From Symsagittifera roscoffensis (Eukaryota > Xenacoelomorpha > Acoela > Convolutidae), in NCBI RefSeq assembly GCF_963678635.1, contig NC_087062.1:92415845-92479844 (forward strand): 64,000 nt of DNA, read 5' to 3'. The position numbers were made by a program, and so were the translations under genes. Shown here in pieces: positions 22,169-32,878 of the stretch (positions are counted from its first letter, which is position 1; every line of letters begins with the position of its first letter). The notes beneath the pieces were generated by a model that saw nothing but the letters and a program-made list of their open reading frames with translations, was not told the origin of the DNA and did not search any database.

Positions 22169-22256
22169 TGAACAAAAACTTTTAAACTTATTGACTGAAC
22201 TTGTTTATTGTGAAGGTGAATTTGTGAAAGAATTTCAAACGTTGTTGAAATTTTCT

Positions 22257-22267
22257 AGAGGGGGAAA
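22257..22267 (+). promoter_or_regulatory. polypurine tract of the Ty3 element
   Basis: AGAGGGGGAAA lies directly against the 3' LTR and is the expected primer for plus-strand cDNA synthesis. Confidence 0.85.
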
Positions 22268-22543
22268 TGTGGTGTTAGTGAGTAGACCACCTAAGATAGA
22301 GGACGTTATACCATATTATTATAAACGTTAGAGATCATTTGAATAACACTAATTAAAGACCTGTCAATCATGTCGATTGTTCTAACAGCTTGATGGTGCC
22401 AAAAACTAAGACTCACTCTTCGTTAGCTATTGTAAGATTATAGTTATCATCTATTCAGTGATCCGTATCTACTTACTAAACTTTACTATTAATTCAACTA
22501 TATTATTAGTCTAGTTTTCAGATAAGTTCTAGGGATTATCACA
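22268..22543 (+). repeat. 3' LTR of the Ty3 element
   Basis: 276 bp, the same length as the 5' LTR, with about 12 substitutions and no indels. It begins TGTGGTGT, ends TTATCACA and is followed by the CTCTG target duplication. Confidence 0.92.
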
Positions 22544-22548
22544 CTCTG

Positions 22549-24146
22549 AAAACTGTTATGGAGCAACCTGTTTCACACATTTTGTTTGAAAAACTTGATT
22601 TAAAGACGAATTTTGTTGCTCGAGGGATCATGTTTTATTAATTACTAGATCTAAATAAATGCTTTGCTGTTTTCAATTTTTTTTTTAAAATCGACTAAAA
22701 ATCGGCGATTATATTTTCACAAATTTTTCAGCAAGAAAAGCATTTTATTTGATATAGGTTTTGTAATACGTTGACTAAGCATCAAAAGTGTTTTGAAGAA
22801 AACTTCAAGCAAGTGGAATTTTGTTGAAGATTTTTAAGGTTCTAATTTGTGAGTGAGACATTTTGCATCCATTTTATTTGAAACTTTACCTCGTTGTTAC
22901 TTTAGCCAAGAATTTCACGAAAAACTAAGATTAAAAAATCACTTTCATTCGAACTGGCCCATAACAAAAGCAGCTTCTCAGTCGGTGTGGAGAAAATAAA
23001 TATGAATCTAAAAATGAATTTAAAATCAAAAACTATATTGGAGTATTTGGCTGATTCACGTCTTCATTCGGATACAAGCAGGCTTCCTTTTGGTAATTTA
23101 ATTATTTTGTGATTTACCAATAATAGGCACTAATTCCCAGCTTTTGTTTCAATGATCTTAAACTCACTCATTGCCAGTATCAAAAAAGCTCAAAAGATTT
23201 ACATAAACGCAGTCGTTTTTATCAAAAGTGCTCAAAAGATTTGCATCAAAAGTAGACATTTTCATCAAAGTTTTATAGGCTTTAAAAATGCGTAAAAGCA
23301 TTTGCATAAAAAGCAGACACTTTCATCAAAAATTTATAAAAAGACGCATAAATTTTTTTGAAAATTTGATAGTCGAAAGGATTTAGTACTTGGGCGATTG
23401 ACTAAACGGGTCTCCAAATAAATAAAACATAGCAAATGCTTGTTTTTCAATTAATTGCAAGAGTTTTTTTAATCAAAATTTTATCGGGCGAAACTTTTAG
23501 TCTAAAATATATTTATTTAAACGTTTAAGGGACTGAGTTTACAACAATTTAGTGATTGCAAATACAGTCACCTGCCAAAAATTGTTTTTTTTTTACTTTT
23601 CAAGCATGAAATGAACGAAAGTTGTTTCTCGTCTGAACAGTTTTTCTAGAACTACCAGAGTTATGCGATTGAAATTTTGACATATAAGTAACGAAACATT
23701 TTTTTGAAGACTATAGCCGTATAAATCGCAGTGAAAATGCTTTTAAGGCGTCGTATGGTCATTTAATCAGATGTAGAGAGGCGTTCTTAATGCCAAAAAG
23801 TCTCCGTAAACAATAGATGCAGTTTGAAACTTTGGACTTAACAGTATTCTCTAAAAAGCTAAGGAATTGAAATAGTCCCTCATATAGAAAATTGAACTGA
23901 ACACTTGGTTTAGCTTTCAGTCAGAATTTGTTAATCAGAATAATCAGCAATTTGTTCAGTAAAATACCAAAATCTGAGTCAACTTTTATTTCATAGCTGA
24001 GCTGTATTTTTTGTATTCCTTTTTAAGTATAGAGAACTTATTTGAGGACCTGGCTTGTATTCGTAGCTTTCCAACAAATACTTTCAAAACCAAAGTTTCA
24101 TAACCTCTTGGTAAATGGCCAGACTACAACGCCTGCTTACAAACAC
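22549..24146. other. intron DNA with a small degenerate tandem repeat
   Basis: AT-rich. Between about 23178 and 23345 three or four loose units carry ATCAAAA, GCTCAAAAGATTT and GCATAAA phrases at roughly 50-60-bp spacing. No gene is supported. Confidence 0.5.
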
Positions 24147-24424
24147 TTTTTGTTCCGACTTTCGATACGAAAGAAACGGAATATTTGTGCTCGGGGAATT
24201 TTTTGATTCGTGGGGAATTATCCCGGGCAACAAAACTGTTCCAAATTGAATTGAGGGTAGATAATTGGTCGTATTTATTTCGTACGACTCAAAATTTTAC
24301 ACTTTGATATTGTCCAAAGTGCATAGGTTTTGAGTATTTTCGTTTCCCAAAAACTGTTCGCATGAAGTAAGGGACAGTCAGAACCTTCAGGGCTTTGCCC
24401 TGATATACGAGCATTCTTGTTTCT
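24147..24424 (+). mobile_element. hairpin-ended repeat element, subfamily 2
   Basis: It starts with a 5' hairpin built on CTTTCGATACGAAAG inside TTCCGA...ACGGAA, followed by ATATTTGTGCTCGGGG. It ends with the hairpin CAGGGCTTTGCCCTGA, then TATACGAGCATTCTTGTTT. It abuts the next unit head to tail. Noncoding. Confidence 0.65.
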
Positions 24425-24823
24425 TCCGACTTTCGTAACGAATGGTTTTTTTTCTTCAGACAAATTTCGACTTTTTAACTAGCCATTTTTGACGGAATTT
24501 TTTTATATCATTCAAAAGGTATTGTTGTCCTGAGCTTAAATTTGAAAAGATATTTCACCTGCGATCGTTTTTCGTAAAGTTATGGGGGTTTAAAGATTGC
24601 CATTCTAGCTAACTTGGGACAATTAACGCGCGATATATTTTGCACTATTATATCTGCACTATTATAACTTGCAACGAATGATTTCAAAAAAAATTCAAAT
24701 TTTAGAAATTTTTTTTTCATTTTATTTAAATACATTTAATGTTTTTATGATATTACTGCTCCATAAAGCTTAAAAGGCAGTCGAAACTTTCAGGGCTTCG
24801 CCCTGATACGAGCAGTCTTGTTT
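24424..24823 (+). mobile_element. hairpin-ended repeat element, subfamily 1 (deleted inside)
   Basis: This corresponds to the right arm of the fold-back at 14358-14830. It contains GACTTTTTAACTAGCCATTT, ATTAACGCGCGATATATTT and the 3' hairpin CAGGGCTTCGCCCTGA with GATACGAGCAGTCTTGTTT. Part of the middle (around 24640-24690) is missing or rearranged. Confidence 0.65.
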
Positions 24824-24954
24824 AAGTTTTTATATACGGTTTAGTGCTAAAACAGTTTCACCCATTATATGTTAAACTTTCATCCGCGAATCTCTTGTAG
24901 TCTTCGAGAAAACGGCACAAACGTGAAAGTCTTAGCTGATATCAACGCGTTGTT

Positions 24955-25512
24955 GTTCCGACTTTCGATACGAAAGTAACGGAATATTTGTGCTCGGGGT
25001 AGGTTTTTTTTTCTTCAGACAAATTTCGACTTTTTAACTAGCCATTTTTGACGGAATTTTTTTTATATCATTCGAAAGGTATTGTTGTCCTGAGCTCAAA
25101 TTTGAAAAGATATTTCACCTGTGATCATTTTTCGTAAAGTTACGGTGGTTTAAAGATTGCCATTTTGGCCAATTTGGTGATCATTTTTCGTAAAGCTATG
25201 TGGGTTTACAGATTGCCATTTTGGCCAATTTAGGACAATTAACGCGCGATATATCTCGCGCTATTAACGCGTAAGCGGAGATTTAATCCGTCTTATAAAT
25301 CGTTCCAAATTGGTTGAACGAAGCTTATTCGCCAAAATTGATTTGTTGCAAGTAGCAAAATCTATCCTTTTGTACTTTATATGGCGTGTCGGGGATGATT
25401 TCGTTTCATTTTGTTTTATTACTTTTAATTTTTTAATGTTCTTACTGCTCCATAAACCTTAACAGGCAGTCGGAACATTCAGGGCTTCGTCCTGATACGA
25501 GCAGTTTTGTTT
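24955..25512 (+). mobile_element. hairpin-ended repeat element, subfamily 1 (full unit)
   Basis: This is the most complete single unit. A 5' hairpin (TTCCGACTTTCG/CGAAAGTAACGGAA) is followed by the conserved body, a local ~58-bp tandem duplication around 25120-25230 (GTGATCATTTTTCGTAAAG twice), then TTAACGCGTAAGCGGAG. The end is a hairpin (here CAGGGCTTCGTCCTG, one base off) with GATACGAGCAGTTTTGTTT. No open frame, so it depends on a helper in trans. Confidence 0.7.
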
Positions 25513-26674
25513 TCTTTGCTCATTCTCTTTTTCCCAGATAGCCGAAATCAATTTTGTTCCCTGATAGCCAAAAAAAAAATCGATTCGCGTTAAGTCGAAA
25601 AATCAATCGCTGAAAAAAAGTAAATTCTATTTAATATATAATAAAGAAAGGCTTTTTCATTATAGCCGCTACCTCCAAATAAATTATAGACACAAAATAG
25701 AAAAAAATTAAGAAGGGAAGGGAATAGTTTATAAAATCGAGAATGCTATAGGCCTGTTTTTATTGGAAAGACTGAAACTGACTGTAGACGTAGAGATCTT
25801 ATTTTGGACATAACTTTCGGCAACAGAGACAATTATTTCAAAAATTTAGACAATAAATCGACATTTTTACATTTTAACAGCGCGTGCTCCCCCCGTTTAT
25901 CTTCAACTTGCTCTTATTTGAAGATTCGCTGGACAGCCGAAAAAATGGTTCTTTCCAGAAAGCTGAAAAAACTAATTATCAGATACTTGAAGAAAAATTT
26001 TTGTTCCCGGCTTAAGCTCACTAAAAATATGTTCCCAGTAAGCTGAAAAAATTGCAGTATTAGTATTCGCACGTTTATTCTATCTAAATCGTTGGAAACT
26101 ATTACTCGACAAAAAAAAATGACTTTTTTGGATTTTTGGTGAACTTGAAATCGAAAAAATGGTAAAATAGTTAATCCGTCCAGAAAATCCCATAGTTTTA
26201 CAAAAACTGATCTCAGTTGAAACAATTGCGTTCAATAAGTCACAAGATTAAATGAAAGTGAGCTTCTTATGTAGCCTAACAGAGGTAAACTTTTCAAACT
26301 GTATCAATAAGAGAAAATTGGTTGCCTCAGTTCAAATTGCAACAATTTAACTCGGCACTTGCGCTTTCATAGAACACCAAGAAACCAATAAACAAGAAAC
26401 CAATAAAAAAATGTTCATATAAATTTGTATTCAAGCTTGCGCCCTACAAAATTGTATTAAACATTATAGTTTAACGTTATAAGAGCAGCAACTTGAGCAG
26501 CGACACTGAAGGCTATCCAGGCTGCTGAAAATGTCGCAAGCGATTTTTTAATTTTTGAGAAAGATATTGTTTCGGTATCGAAACACTGGCCTCTCGATTG
26601 AGAGATCGAGCCTCAAATGCCTCAAAACCGCTACCCTAACACAAAAATAAATCGAAAGAGAGTCACGAAATTAC
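25513..26674. other. intron DNA close to the GPCR exon
   Basis: AT-rich, with loose recurrences of AGCCGAAAAAA/AGCTGAAAAAA phrases at 25920-26050. The short open frames here have no motif. No gene. Confidence 0.5.
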
Positions 26675-27114
26675 CTTTCGTAGGTTCATCAGCTTGCGAA
26701 CTCGTTCATCCATTACGACATTTGAGCTCTTCGACTTTTGTTTCGACACTCCTGGGTTTGGCCCTTGAGTCCCCCCTCCCCCACTCTGCAGAACAATTTT
26801 CTTATTTTTGGACCACACGGCGGCGGCTCCTGTTGCTGATGAAATGTGACCAGACGCTTCCGCTTGATTTTCAATTGGGCCGCTGCCACTGAGCTTTGGT
26901 TGGTTGTTTGTGCAGTTGCTACTGAGACGCGCAGTGTCGACAGAATACGGACAGATCGGCTGGCCCGTTTGGCGGATGTTTTTCTCTCGCTTCTGGATGA
27001 TTCGCAAAATTGCCGTGTAGAGAACTGTGGACACGAGTACAGGAACTAAGTAGAAGAGGACGAAACTCGAGTAGAATGAGACGAACTGTCTGTTCACGTG
27101 TACGTCCATTGTGT
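26675..27114 (-). CDS. class A peptide GPCR, exon with TM5 and third intracellular loop
   Basis: The exon starts after the acceptor TTTGCAG in phase 1, reads the end of extracellular loop 2, then TM5 (FVSFYSSFVLFYLVPVLVS, with the conserved Pro) and the TM5 foot LYTAILRIIQKREK. About 100 residues of a long, Ser/Gly/Lys-rich third intracellular loop follow, ending RVRKLMNLRK at the donor AAG/GTAATT. The next exon is at 2653-2879 on the same strand and joins in phase 0. The TM5 sequence and long loop suit a neuropeptide receptor of the TRH-receptor/neuromedin-like group; I cannot name the ligand. GC content is higher than in the flanking introns, as expected for a coding exon. Confidence 0.87.
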
Positions 27115-30100
27115 CTGCAAACAACACTAATCAGAAAAAGTCGAGGAAAGACGAAGCAACGAAACACGGATAGCTACACCCTTTGAAATTTGCCAGAAGA
27201 CCCAAAAGCATTTGAAACCCTATAAAAACATCGAAAAGTTTTTCAGCAAATATCAAGTTTTGTAACAGCCATTATAACGTTTTTCAATGTGTTTAAATTA
27301 TAAAAAAAATGTTTTGTCCTTTTTTGGTTAGCTTCATTGTCTGCTATTCAAAAATATTCCATAGAGAGTTTATTGGAGAGTTTTTGAAGTAAATAGCAAA
27401 GGCAGATAACCATTGTTTTGTTTTGATTTCGACAATTAGGAGGTATTGTCATTGCTCTATTATATTTCAGTAACCAAACAGCCCTCAAAAAACTAAAGCC
27501 CGTGTCATGATATCGCAACTACCAAGTATTCCAATTATAGTTTTTTTTTCTACGCCTGATATAAAAGCCTACACTACCCCATCTTTATAGGGCACGTCCT
27601 TATTTGACTTTCAGGGTATTGTGGCATGGAATATATTGCCCTGCCACTAGTTTATGATTTAGAATAATTTATTTGAGAGCAAATTTCCAATATTTAAAAA
27701 AATACATTGATGAAGGACTGGAAATGAAACGGCAGTAAAACCAGCGGAAAGATAAAAGCTACGAAGAAATTCAAGAAACAGCTGGCATAAAAATATTTTA
27801 GAAAAATCTACGTTGCAAAATTAGACAATCATAGCTTAAAAAACACAAAGAAATGCAGCAGAATTAGAAAGGAAAATCTTTTTTTTGTAAATCAGTCTAC
27901 TACTGAACTACTTCTCTAAAAAATTTTTAATGCTAGCCGTGCCTGTGTTGAAGTACCTAAGTCTGATGTACCCTAGTGAAAGCTATTTCAATCGCTTTTT
28001 AAAGTGAAATTGTGTCTCTTAACCTTAAACTGCGATATCTCGGGCATTTCTTATTCAGTAGGAAACCAGAGCTGTGACTTCAAGTATCATATTGTTATTG
28101 ATCCGTTTTTCGAAGAAAGTGACGGGATATTTGTGATCGGGGTTGTTTTTTTCTCCACGCCAGTTTTGGGTTTTTTCACAAGATTTGTTGACGGTATTTT
28201 TTAAATCTTAGATCTCCTGCGATCACTTTTGAAATTATTGTTCTAACTTTCGAAGAAAAAAAATTATGCTTGGGATGGTTTTTTTATTCACGAGGGGTTT
28301 CATAACTTTAGCGCGAGGGGTTTCATTACTTTATGAACGTTAAAGAGCAGTCGGTGCATCGCCCTTATATAAAAAATCTTTTTGTCTCTAGTATTTCTCA
28401 AATGAGTGTCAACTTTAAAACGTTATCCAGTGTTCTTATTTTCTAATTCCTTGAGCATATGTCGCGTAACGGCAACGGAGCTGTTAGCCTTCCTTTAATT
28501 TGTGCGATAATTACTTTTTGGAACGCTCGGCAGTTCGCTCAATCATTGGCTAAAATTACTCAAGTAAAAGGGTCGTTACCAGGTGTAAAAGATGCCATCA
28601 CATCAGGTTAAGAACTGTTAATTAGCATAAAGTAACAAAAATAGTTAAATAAGATAGATGAAAGTCGTTCCACTCGAAGACCACTCGAAAATTGGAAAAG
28701 AACTTTGGATTCGGGGCGTTGTTTTTCCAGCCAGTTTTGGCTACCAGTACGAAGCCAAACTGTGCACTGGATAGGCGCACAATTTGGTGTTTTATGTCTC
28801 TGGAACCCAGATTTAAGCTTTTACACAAGTTAAAATTCTGTAGGAACGACAAAGAAATCCGCACTGACAAAAATGGTTTCAAATTTATTTAAATTGATTT
28901 TCAATTGATTTTAAATTGATCCAAATCGATTAACAAAGTACATTTTACGAGCTGAAAGAGATATTTGGTCGGTTTAAATTGTTATTTTCTGAAAGTTATG
29001 GATCAATTTAAGCGTCTGAAAAATCGAGTGAAACCAATTTGAATGAACTTTTTGGCTCACTAAAATCCATCAGAATCTCACAAAGGTCAATTTTTATCCT
29101 TTTAAAAATACCCATGACCAGATCAATTTTAGAGTCTATAAATTGGTTTAAAATCAAGAAAATGGTCGATATAAATCAAATTTTGAGCTAAAAAACATGC
29201 AATTAAATTGTACAAAATTATAAACGTAAAAAAGATTTGAGCAAAACTCTTTGCAATGAGTCTTTTTACTAGACTACCAGACGCTATATATGTAAAATTA
29301 AAAATGATTGAGAGTGAATGAATGCAACCCAAATGCAAAACTGATGAAATCGAAAAGTTCGGAAAAAAATCTATTTAAATCGGTTTAAATCCCTTTCAAT
29401 TCCCTAAAAAACAACCTTAATTTAATCTACATACACTGCTACACAAAAATATATCGTAATCCTTTTTTGTCAGTGAGGGAAACGAAAGAACAAAAGAAGA
29501 ACAAAGAGAGCGTCCTTGTTGCGGAATCCGCTGTCAATTTAAAAAAATACACAGTTTGGCCTCGTAAAGGCTTAAAACAAAGCATGTAGGGATCAAGTAT
29601 GGTGCCATAGAAAAAGCTTTTTGATTGCAAACCGAATTTAACAAAAGAAATCTCTATTCCTATCGGCTGCATTTAAAACGTTGTTTTTGCTAACTAACCA
29701 TTTTTTTCCTCGTTGTGTTTTTTTCTAATATAGTCACCCTTTGGCTGTAAATTTAATATGAAGATGAAAAAAAAAAGAAATTGAAAAAAATCGACACCTC
29801 TAATTCAGTTTCATTTGAAATCTTTTCTGTAATTTTGAACTTTTTCGTGAATTATCGTAATATCCGAGCATTTTCTAGTGGTTATCTTTGTTGAAGTTGA
29901 TTTTGTCTGAAAATTAGCCAGCAAGAGGCCGTAATTACTTTAGGCTCTATCGAGAGTAACTGCAACAGAAATCATGATTAGTGGCAATTGGGACGAAAAC
30001 TTTAGTAGGCGGAAATTACATGAAATTGGAAGCAATGATTGCATGTTAAAACAGAGAAGGGTGAAACTCATAAAATCAATGATCATAATAAAATCATAGC

Positions 30101-31199
30101 AAACTTGCAAAATTTTTGGAAATTTTCGGACCCATTTATTTGGATTTTTTTTTTCATATTCTCCAAAACTTTAAATCTGAGATTGATGATTCAATCAAAA
30201 GAACGTGTTTTGTGGATCTTCACCGCTTAAGCTGCTGCGGCCTAATTTTTTGGCTCTAAAACACAGAAACCTGAAAAAAATGAGACAAATTTTGATTGCC
30301 AAAAAAATGAGCAGTTTCATGTTACTTAACATCATTCAACCCAGTTAAGTTTAAAAAATGACTCAAGCGTTGGTTTGTCTGTATGTGTATGGTTGTGTGC
30401 TTCAGAAATAGTTCGTTCAACTATTATTCCGATTGAATCAAACCAGCTGATTTTTTATTTCGTTGTAGGCACCAGATGATCTACGTAAAACTCAAACCGG
30501 TCTATTGCTTAAAGAATGAAAAATCATGCAAAATTACAAATTTTTGTGGTTCTAAGGTCCCTTTGCAGCTTGGTGGTTAGATATACCCACGTAACCTTAA
30601 GGGAAATTTTTTTTCTCCTTAATTTCTTGAATTAGGATCCCTTGAAAATCGACAAAACTCAAACTTTATAAATTTTTGAGTTTAATAGGATTGTGAAAAT
30701 TTGAGAGGTCGTTAATTTTTGATATACTTTTAATTATTTTTGAGAGATACTATCAGTATTCGTTAGTAGGTAAAATTTTCACAAACGCTTAACCGTTACG
30801 TTACTTCTTTATAGGGGTGGCGATTCGCTAGTATGTACCACAGGGGCAAAAGAAGGAAATAATTTTTTTCTTGTTGCGTTTTTGATGTTTTTAAAATATC
30901 GATCAAAGGAGCCCCAAATCATTCTTATTCAATTTTTACTGTGAGCATCAATTAGTTCGAGTTGTTATTTTGTGCTGCTTGGAAACCTCCAAATTTTAAT
31001 GCTACAGCAGTTTTATCAGGCAACTTATTGTTAAATTTTCCAACGTACACAGCAAAACTTTGGAGGAAAAAATCTCGAAAAAACTGCACAAAAAAATAGC
31101 GGCTATTTTTTTTAAAACTTTCGTAATTCAGCGAAACAGTACCTAACGTTAAAATTCTTCCATTTTTTGAAAAAATAACACACTTAAACAAATTGAACA
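27115..31199. other. upstream intron of the GPCR gene, no exon found
   Basis: TM1-TM4 exons should lie upstream on the minus strand, but I could not find a convincing one here. The stretch 28098-28390 is a worn copy of the hairpin-ended family (GACGGGATATTTGTGATCGGGG, then a CAGTCGG-like end). The stretch near 28870-28960 is rich in AAATTGATTT repeats. Other open frames are short and motif-free. Confidence 0.5.
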
Positions 31200-31710
31200 G
31201 ATTGTTCGTATCAAGGCCAAGCCTTGAATGTTTCGAGTGCCTTTTAAGGTCTATGGAGCAGTAATAACATGAAAAAATGAATGTAATAAATATAAAAATG
31301 AATTTTTTTCTAATTTGGGAATTTTGTGATAAATATCCACTCACACGCCATATAATGCACAAAGTGATAAACTCCGCTCCTACTAGCAAACCGATTATGG
31401 CAAATAAGCTTCCTTCAACCAATTTGTAACGATTTCTATGACGGATTAAATCTCCGCTTACGCGTTAAAAGCGATAAATCTATCGCGAGTTAATTGTCCC
31501 CAAATAGCCAAAATGGCGACCTTTAAAACCCCATAACTTCACAGGTATAACTTCACACAAAAAAATCACAGGTCAAATATCTTTCAAATTCAAGCTCAGG
31601 ACAACCATAATTTTTGATTGATATAACAAATTCCGTCAAAAATGGCTAGTTAAAAAGTCGAAACTTGTCTGAAAGAAAAAACCATCTCGAGCACACACAA
31701 GTCGGAACAA
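31200..31710 (-). mobile_element. hairpin-ended repeat element, subfamily 1, inverted
   Basis: Read on the minus strand this is the same unit as 24955-25512: CGACTTTTTAACTAGCC, AACTCGCGATAGATTT, TTAACGCGTAAGCGGAG and an end with GATACGAACAAT. The terminal hairpin is weakened (CAAGGCTTGGCCTTG). It abuts a subfamily 2 unit in the same order as at 24147-24823. Confidence 0.65.
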
Positions 31711-31867
31711 ACAAGTGTGCTCGTATATCAGGGCAAAGCCCTGAAGGTTCCGACTGTCCCTAACTTCATACGAACAGTTTTTGGAAAAGAAAATACTGAA
31801 AACCTATGCATTTTGGACAATATCTAAGTGTAAAATTTTGAGTCGCACGAAATGAATACGACCAATT
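31711..31867 (-). mobile_element. hairpin-ended repeat element, subfamily 2, cut by the gap
   Basis: On the minus strand it ends with the hairpin CAGGGCTTTGCCCTGA and TATACGAGCACACTTGTTT, as in 24147-24424. Its 5' part runs into the scaffold gap. Confidence 0.65.
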
Positions 31868-32067
31868 NNNNNNNNNNNNNNNNNNNNNNNNNNNNNNNNN
31901 NNNNNNNNNNNNNNNNNNNNNNNNNNNNNNNNNNNNNNNNNNNNNNNNNNNNNNNNNNNNNNNNNNNNNNNNNNNNNNNNNNNNNNNNNNNNNNNNNNNN
32001 NNNNNNNNNNNNNNNNNNNNNNNNNNNNNNNNNNNNNNNNNNNNNNNNNNNNNNNNNNNNNNNNNNN
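31868..32067. other. assembly gap of 200 N
   Basis: A run of exactly 200 N, a common placeholder for a gap of unknown size. It falls inside a repeat element, a usual cause of assembly breaks. Confidence 0.98.
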
Positions 32068-32164
32068 AAAATTATATCAGCCAGTCAAACAGTTATGTCA
32101 TGACTCATTTCACTGAAATTGAAAGACTTTCATAACTGTTGCAGAATTGTTAAACAGCTATTAT

Positions 32165-32401
32165 TTAACAATTAGGTTTTTTCAGCTGGTTCATAAATCG
32201 CTGGTTTAATATACCACCACCAAAAACGTTGTTTCCTTTTGAGACTGCGTCAACACTTTTACCCTTTGAGATGAATTCAAAAAATGCCTCATAATTAGAC
32301 CAAATTGGAGAGCTTTTTTGTTCATCGTCAAAAGTATACGTTGAGGAGCAGAGCGCTGAGTTGGTGAAAACATAATTTCTTACTACACACAAGGTGAACA
32401 A
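32165..32401 (-). CDS. possible terminal coding exon, unknown product
   Basis: A 78-codon frame reads like protein in its second part: TFDDEQKSSPIWSNYEAF, FISKGKSVDAVSKGNNVF and GGGILNQRFMNQLKK before the stop. A possible acceptor (TTCACCAACTCAG) lies near the start, so the true exon may be shorter than the ATG frame. I recognise no family. It lies between the scaffold gap and the large LTR element and could be a host exon or a transposon remnant. It could also be chance. Confidence 0.3.
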   Translation of the reverse strand: MFTLCVVRNYVFTNSALCSSTYTFDDEQKSSPIWSNYEAFFEFISKGKSVDAVSKGNNVFGGGILNQRFMNQLKKPNC

Positions 32402-32463
32402 AAAGGGCTCTTCAATTTGTTGTAATTAGGGGGCATTTTATGAGTTCATCTCAGAGGGTAAAA

Positions 32464-32871
32464 TGAGTTAGGACCGAAGTGTAACTCATAGAGTAATTTC
32501 GGATAGGGTACACCGTCTGCTCGTCACGCTATCTTATTTTCGGCCGGATAGATTCGTGCAACTTCTTAGTCTAATACCGATCCTAATCTTACTCTTATAC
32601 TATCTAGTCTCAGGTTGTTTAACTAGTCTCTGCTAGGCTCAATAGATCTAGGGTATACTGGTTTATTGCGGCTGCTGAAGTGCTCGGGAGAGTCCAACTA
32701 ATTTCTAAGTTAAATTCAAATCTCTCTGGTGCTGAAATTACAAGTAACTTCAGCACTTACAAATAAGTGGGTTGTTAGTTAGATGGATCATGATTGGTTA
32801 ATATTAAATACTTTACATTGGTAAAACATTTAATTTATCCAATCATAAAATGTAGTTTAGATCAGGTTCCA
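32464..32871 (-). repeat. 3' LTR of the large element
   Basis: 408 bp, TG...CA on either strand. In the sense direction it has a TATAAG (in AGTATAAGAG), an AATAAA (in GCAATAAACC) and CCAAT-type boxes (ACCAATGTAA, AACCAATCAT). Its sense 3' terminus is a 7-bp palindromic stem, TGAGTTA...TAACTCA. A 28-nt near-palindrome lies at 32729-32756. It appears identical to the 5' LTR. Confidence 0.93.
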
Positions 32872-32878
32872 CCCATCC
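32872..32878 (-). promoter_or_regulatory. polypurine-tract candidate
   Basis: On the sense strand GGATGGG directly precedes the 3' LTR start TGGAACC. It is short and includes one T, but it is in the right place for the plus-strand primer. Confidence 0.55.

Larger units (their letters stand above)
15538..22548 (+). mobile_element. Ty3/Gypsy LTR retrotransposon with target duplication
   Basis: A 7001-bp element (15543-22543) has 276-bp LTRs that begin TGT and end ACA, flanked by CTCTG on both sides (15538-15542 and 22544-22548). That is a perfect 5-bp duplication, as expected for Ty3/Gypsy integrases. The gene order is gag, nucleocapsid, protease, reverse transcriptase, RNase H, integrase, which is diagnostic for Ty3/Gypsy. 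No envelope frame is present. Pol is broken into pieces by frameshifts and one TGA, and the LTRs differ at about 12 of 276 positions, so the copy is old and inactive. It lies antisense to the receptor gene within its intron. Confidence 0.93.
2880..26674 (-). other. 23.8-kb intron of the GPCR gene
   Basis: On the minus strand it runs from the donor AAG/GTAATT (at 26675/26674) to the acceptor GTTTAG/ATG (at 2880/2879). It is bounded by two exons that match consecutive parts of one receptor and join in phase 0. It carries most of the mobile elements of the left half of the window, including a complete LTR retrotransposon on the opposite strand. Confidence 0.75.

Noticed and set aside
31852-32103. 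Open frame across the N run
   Set aside because: It exists only because N codons contain no stops.
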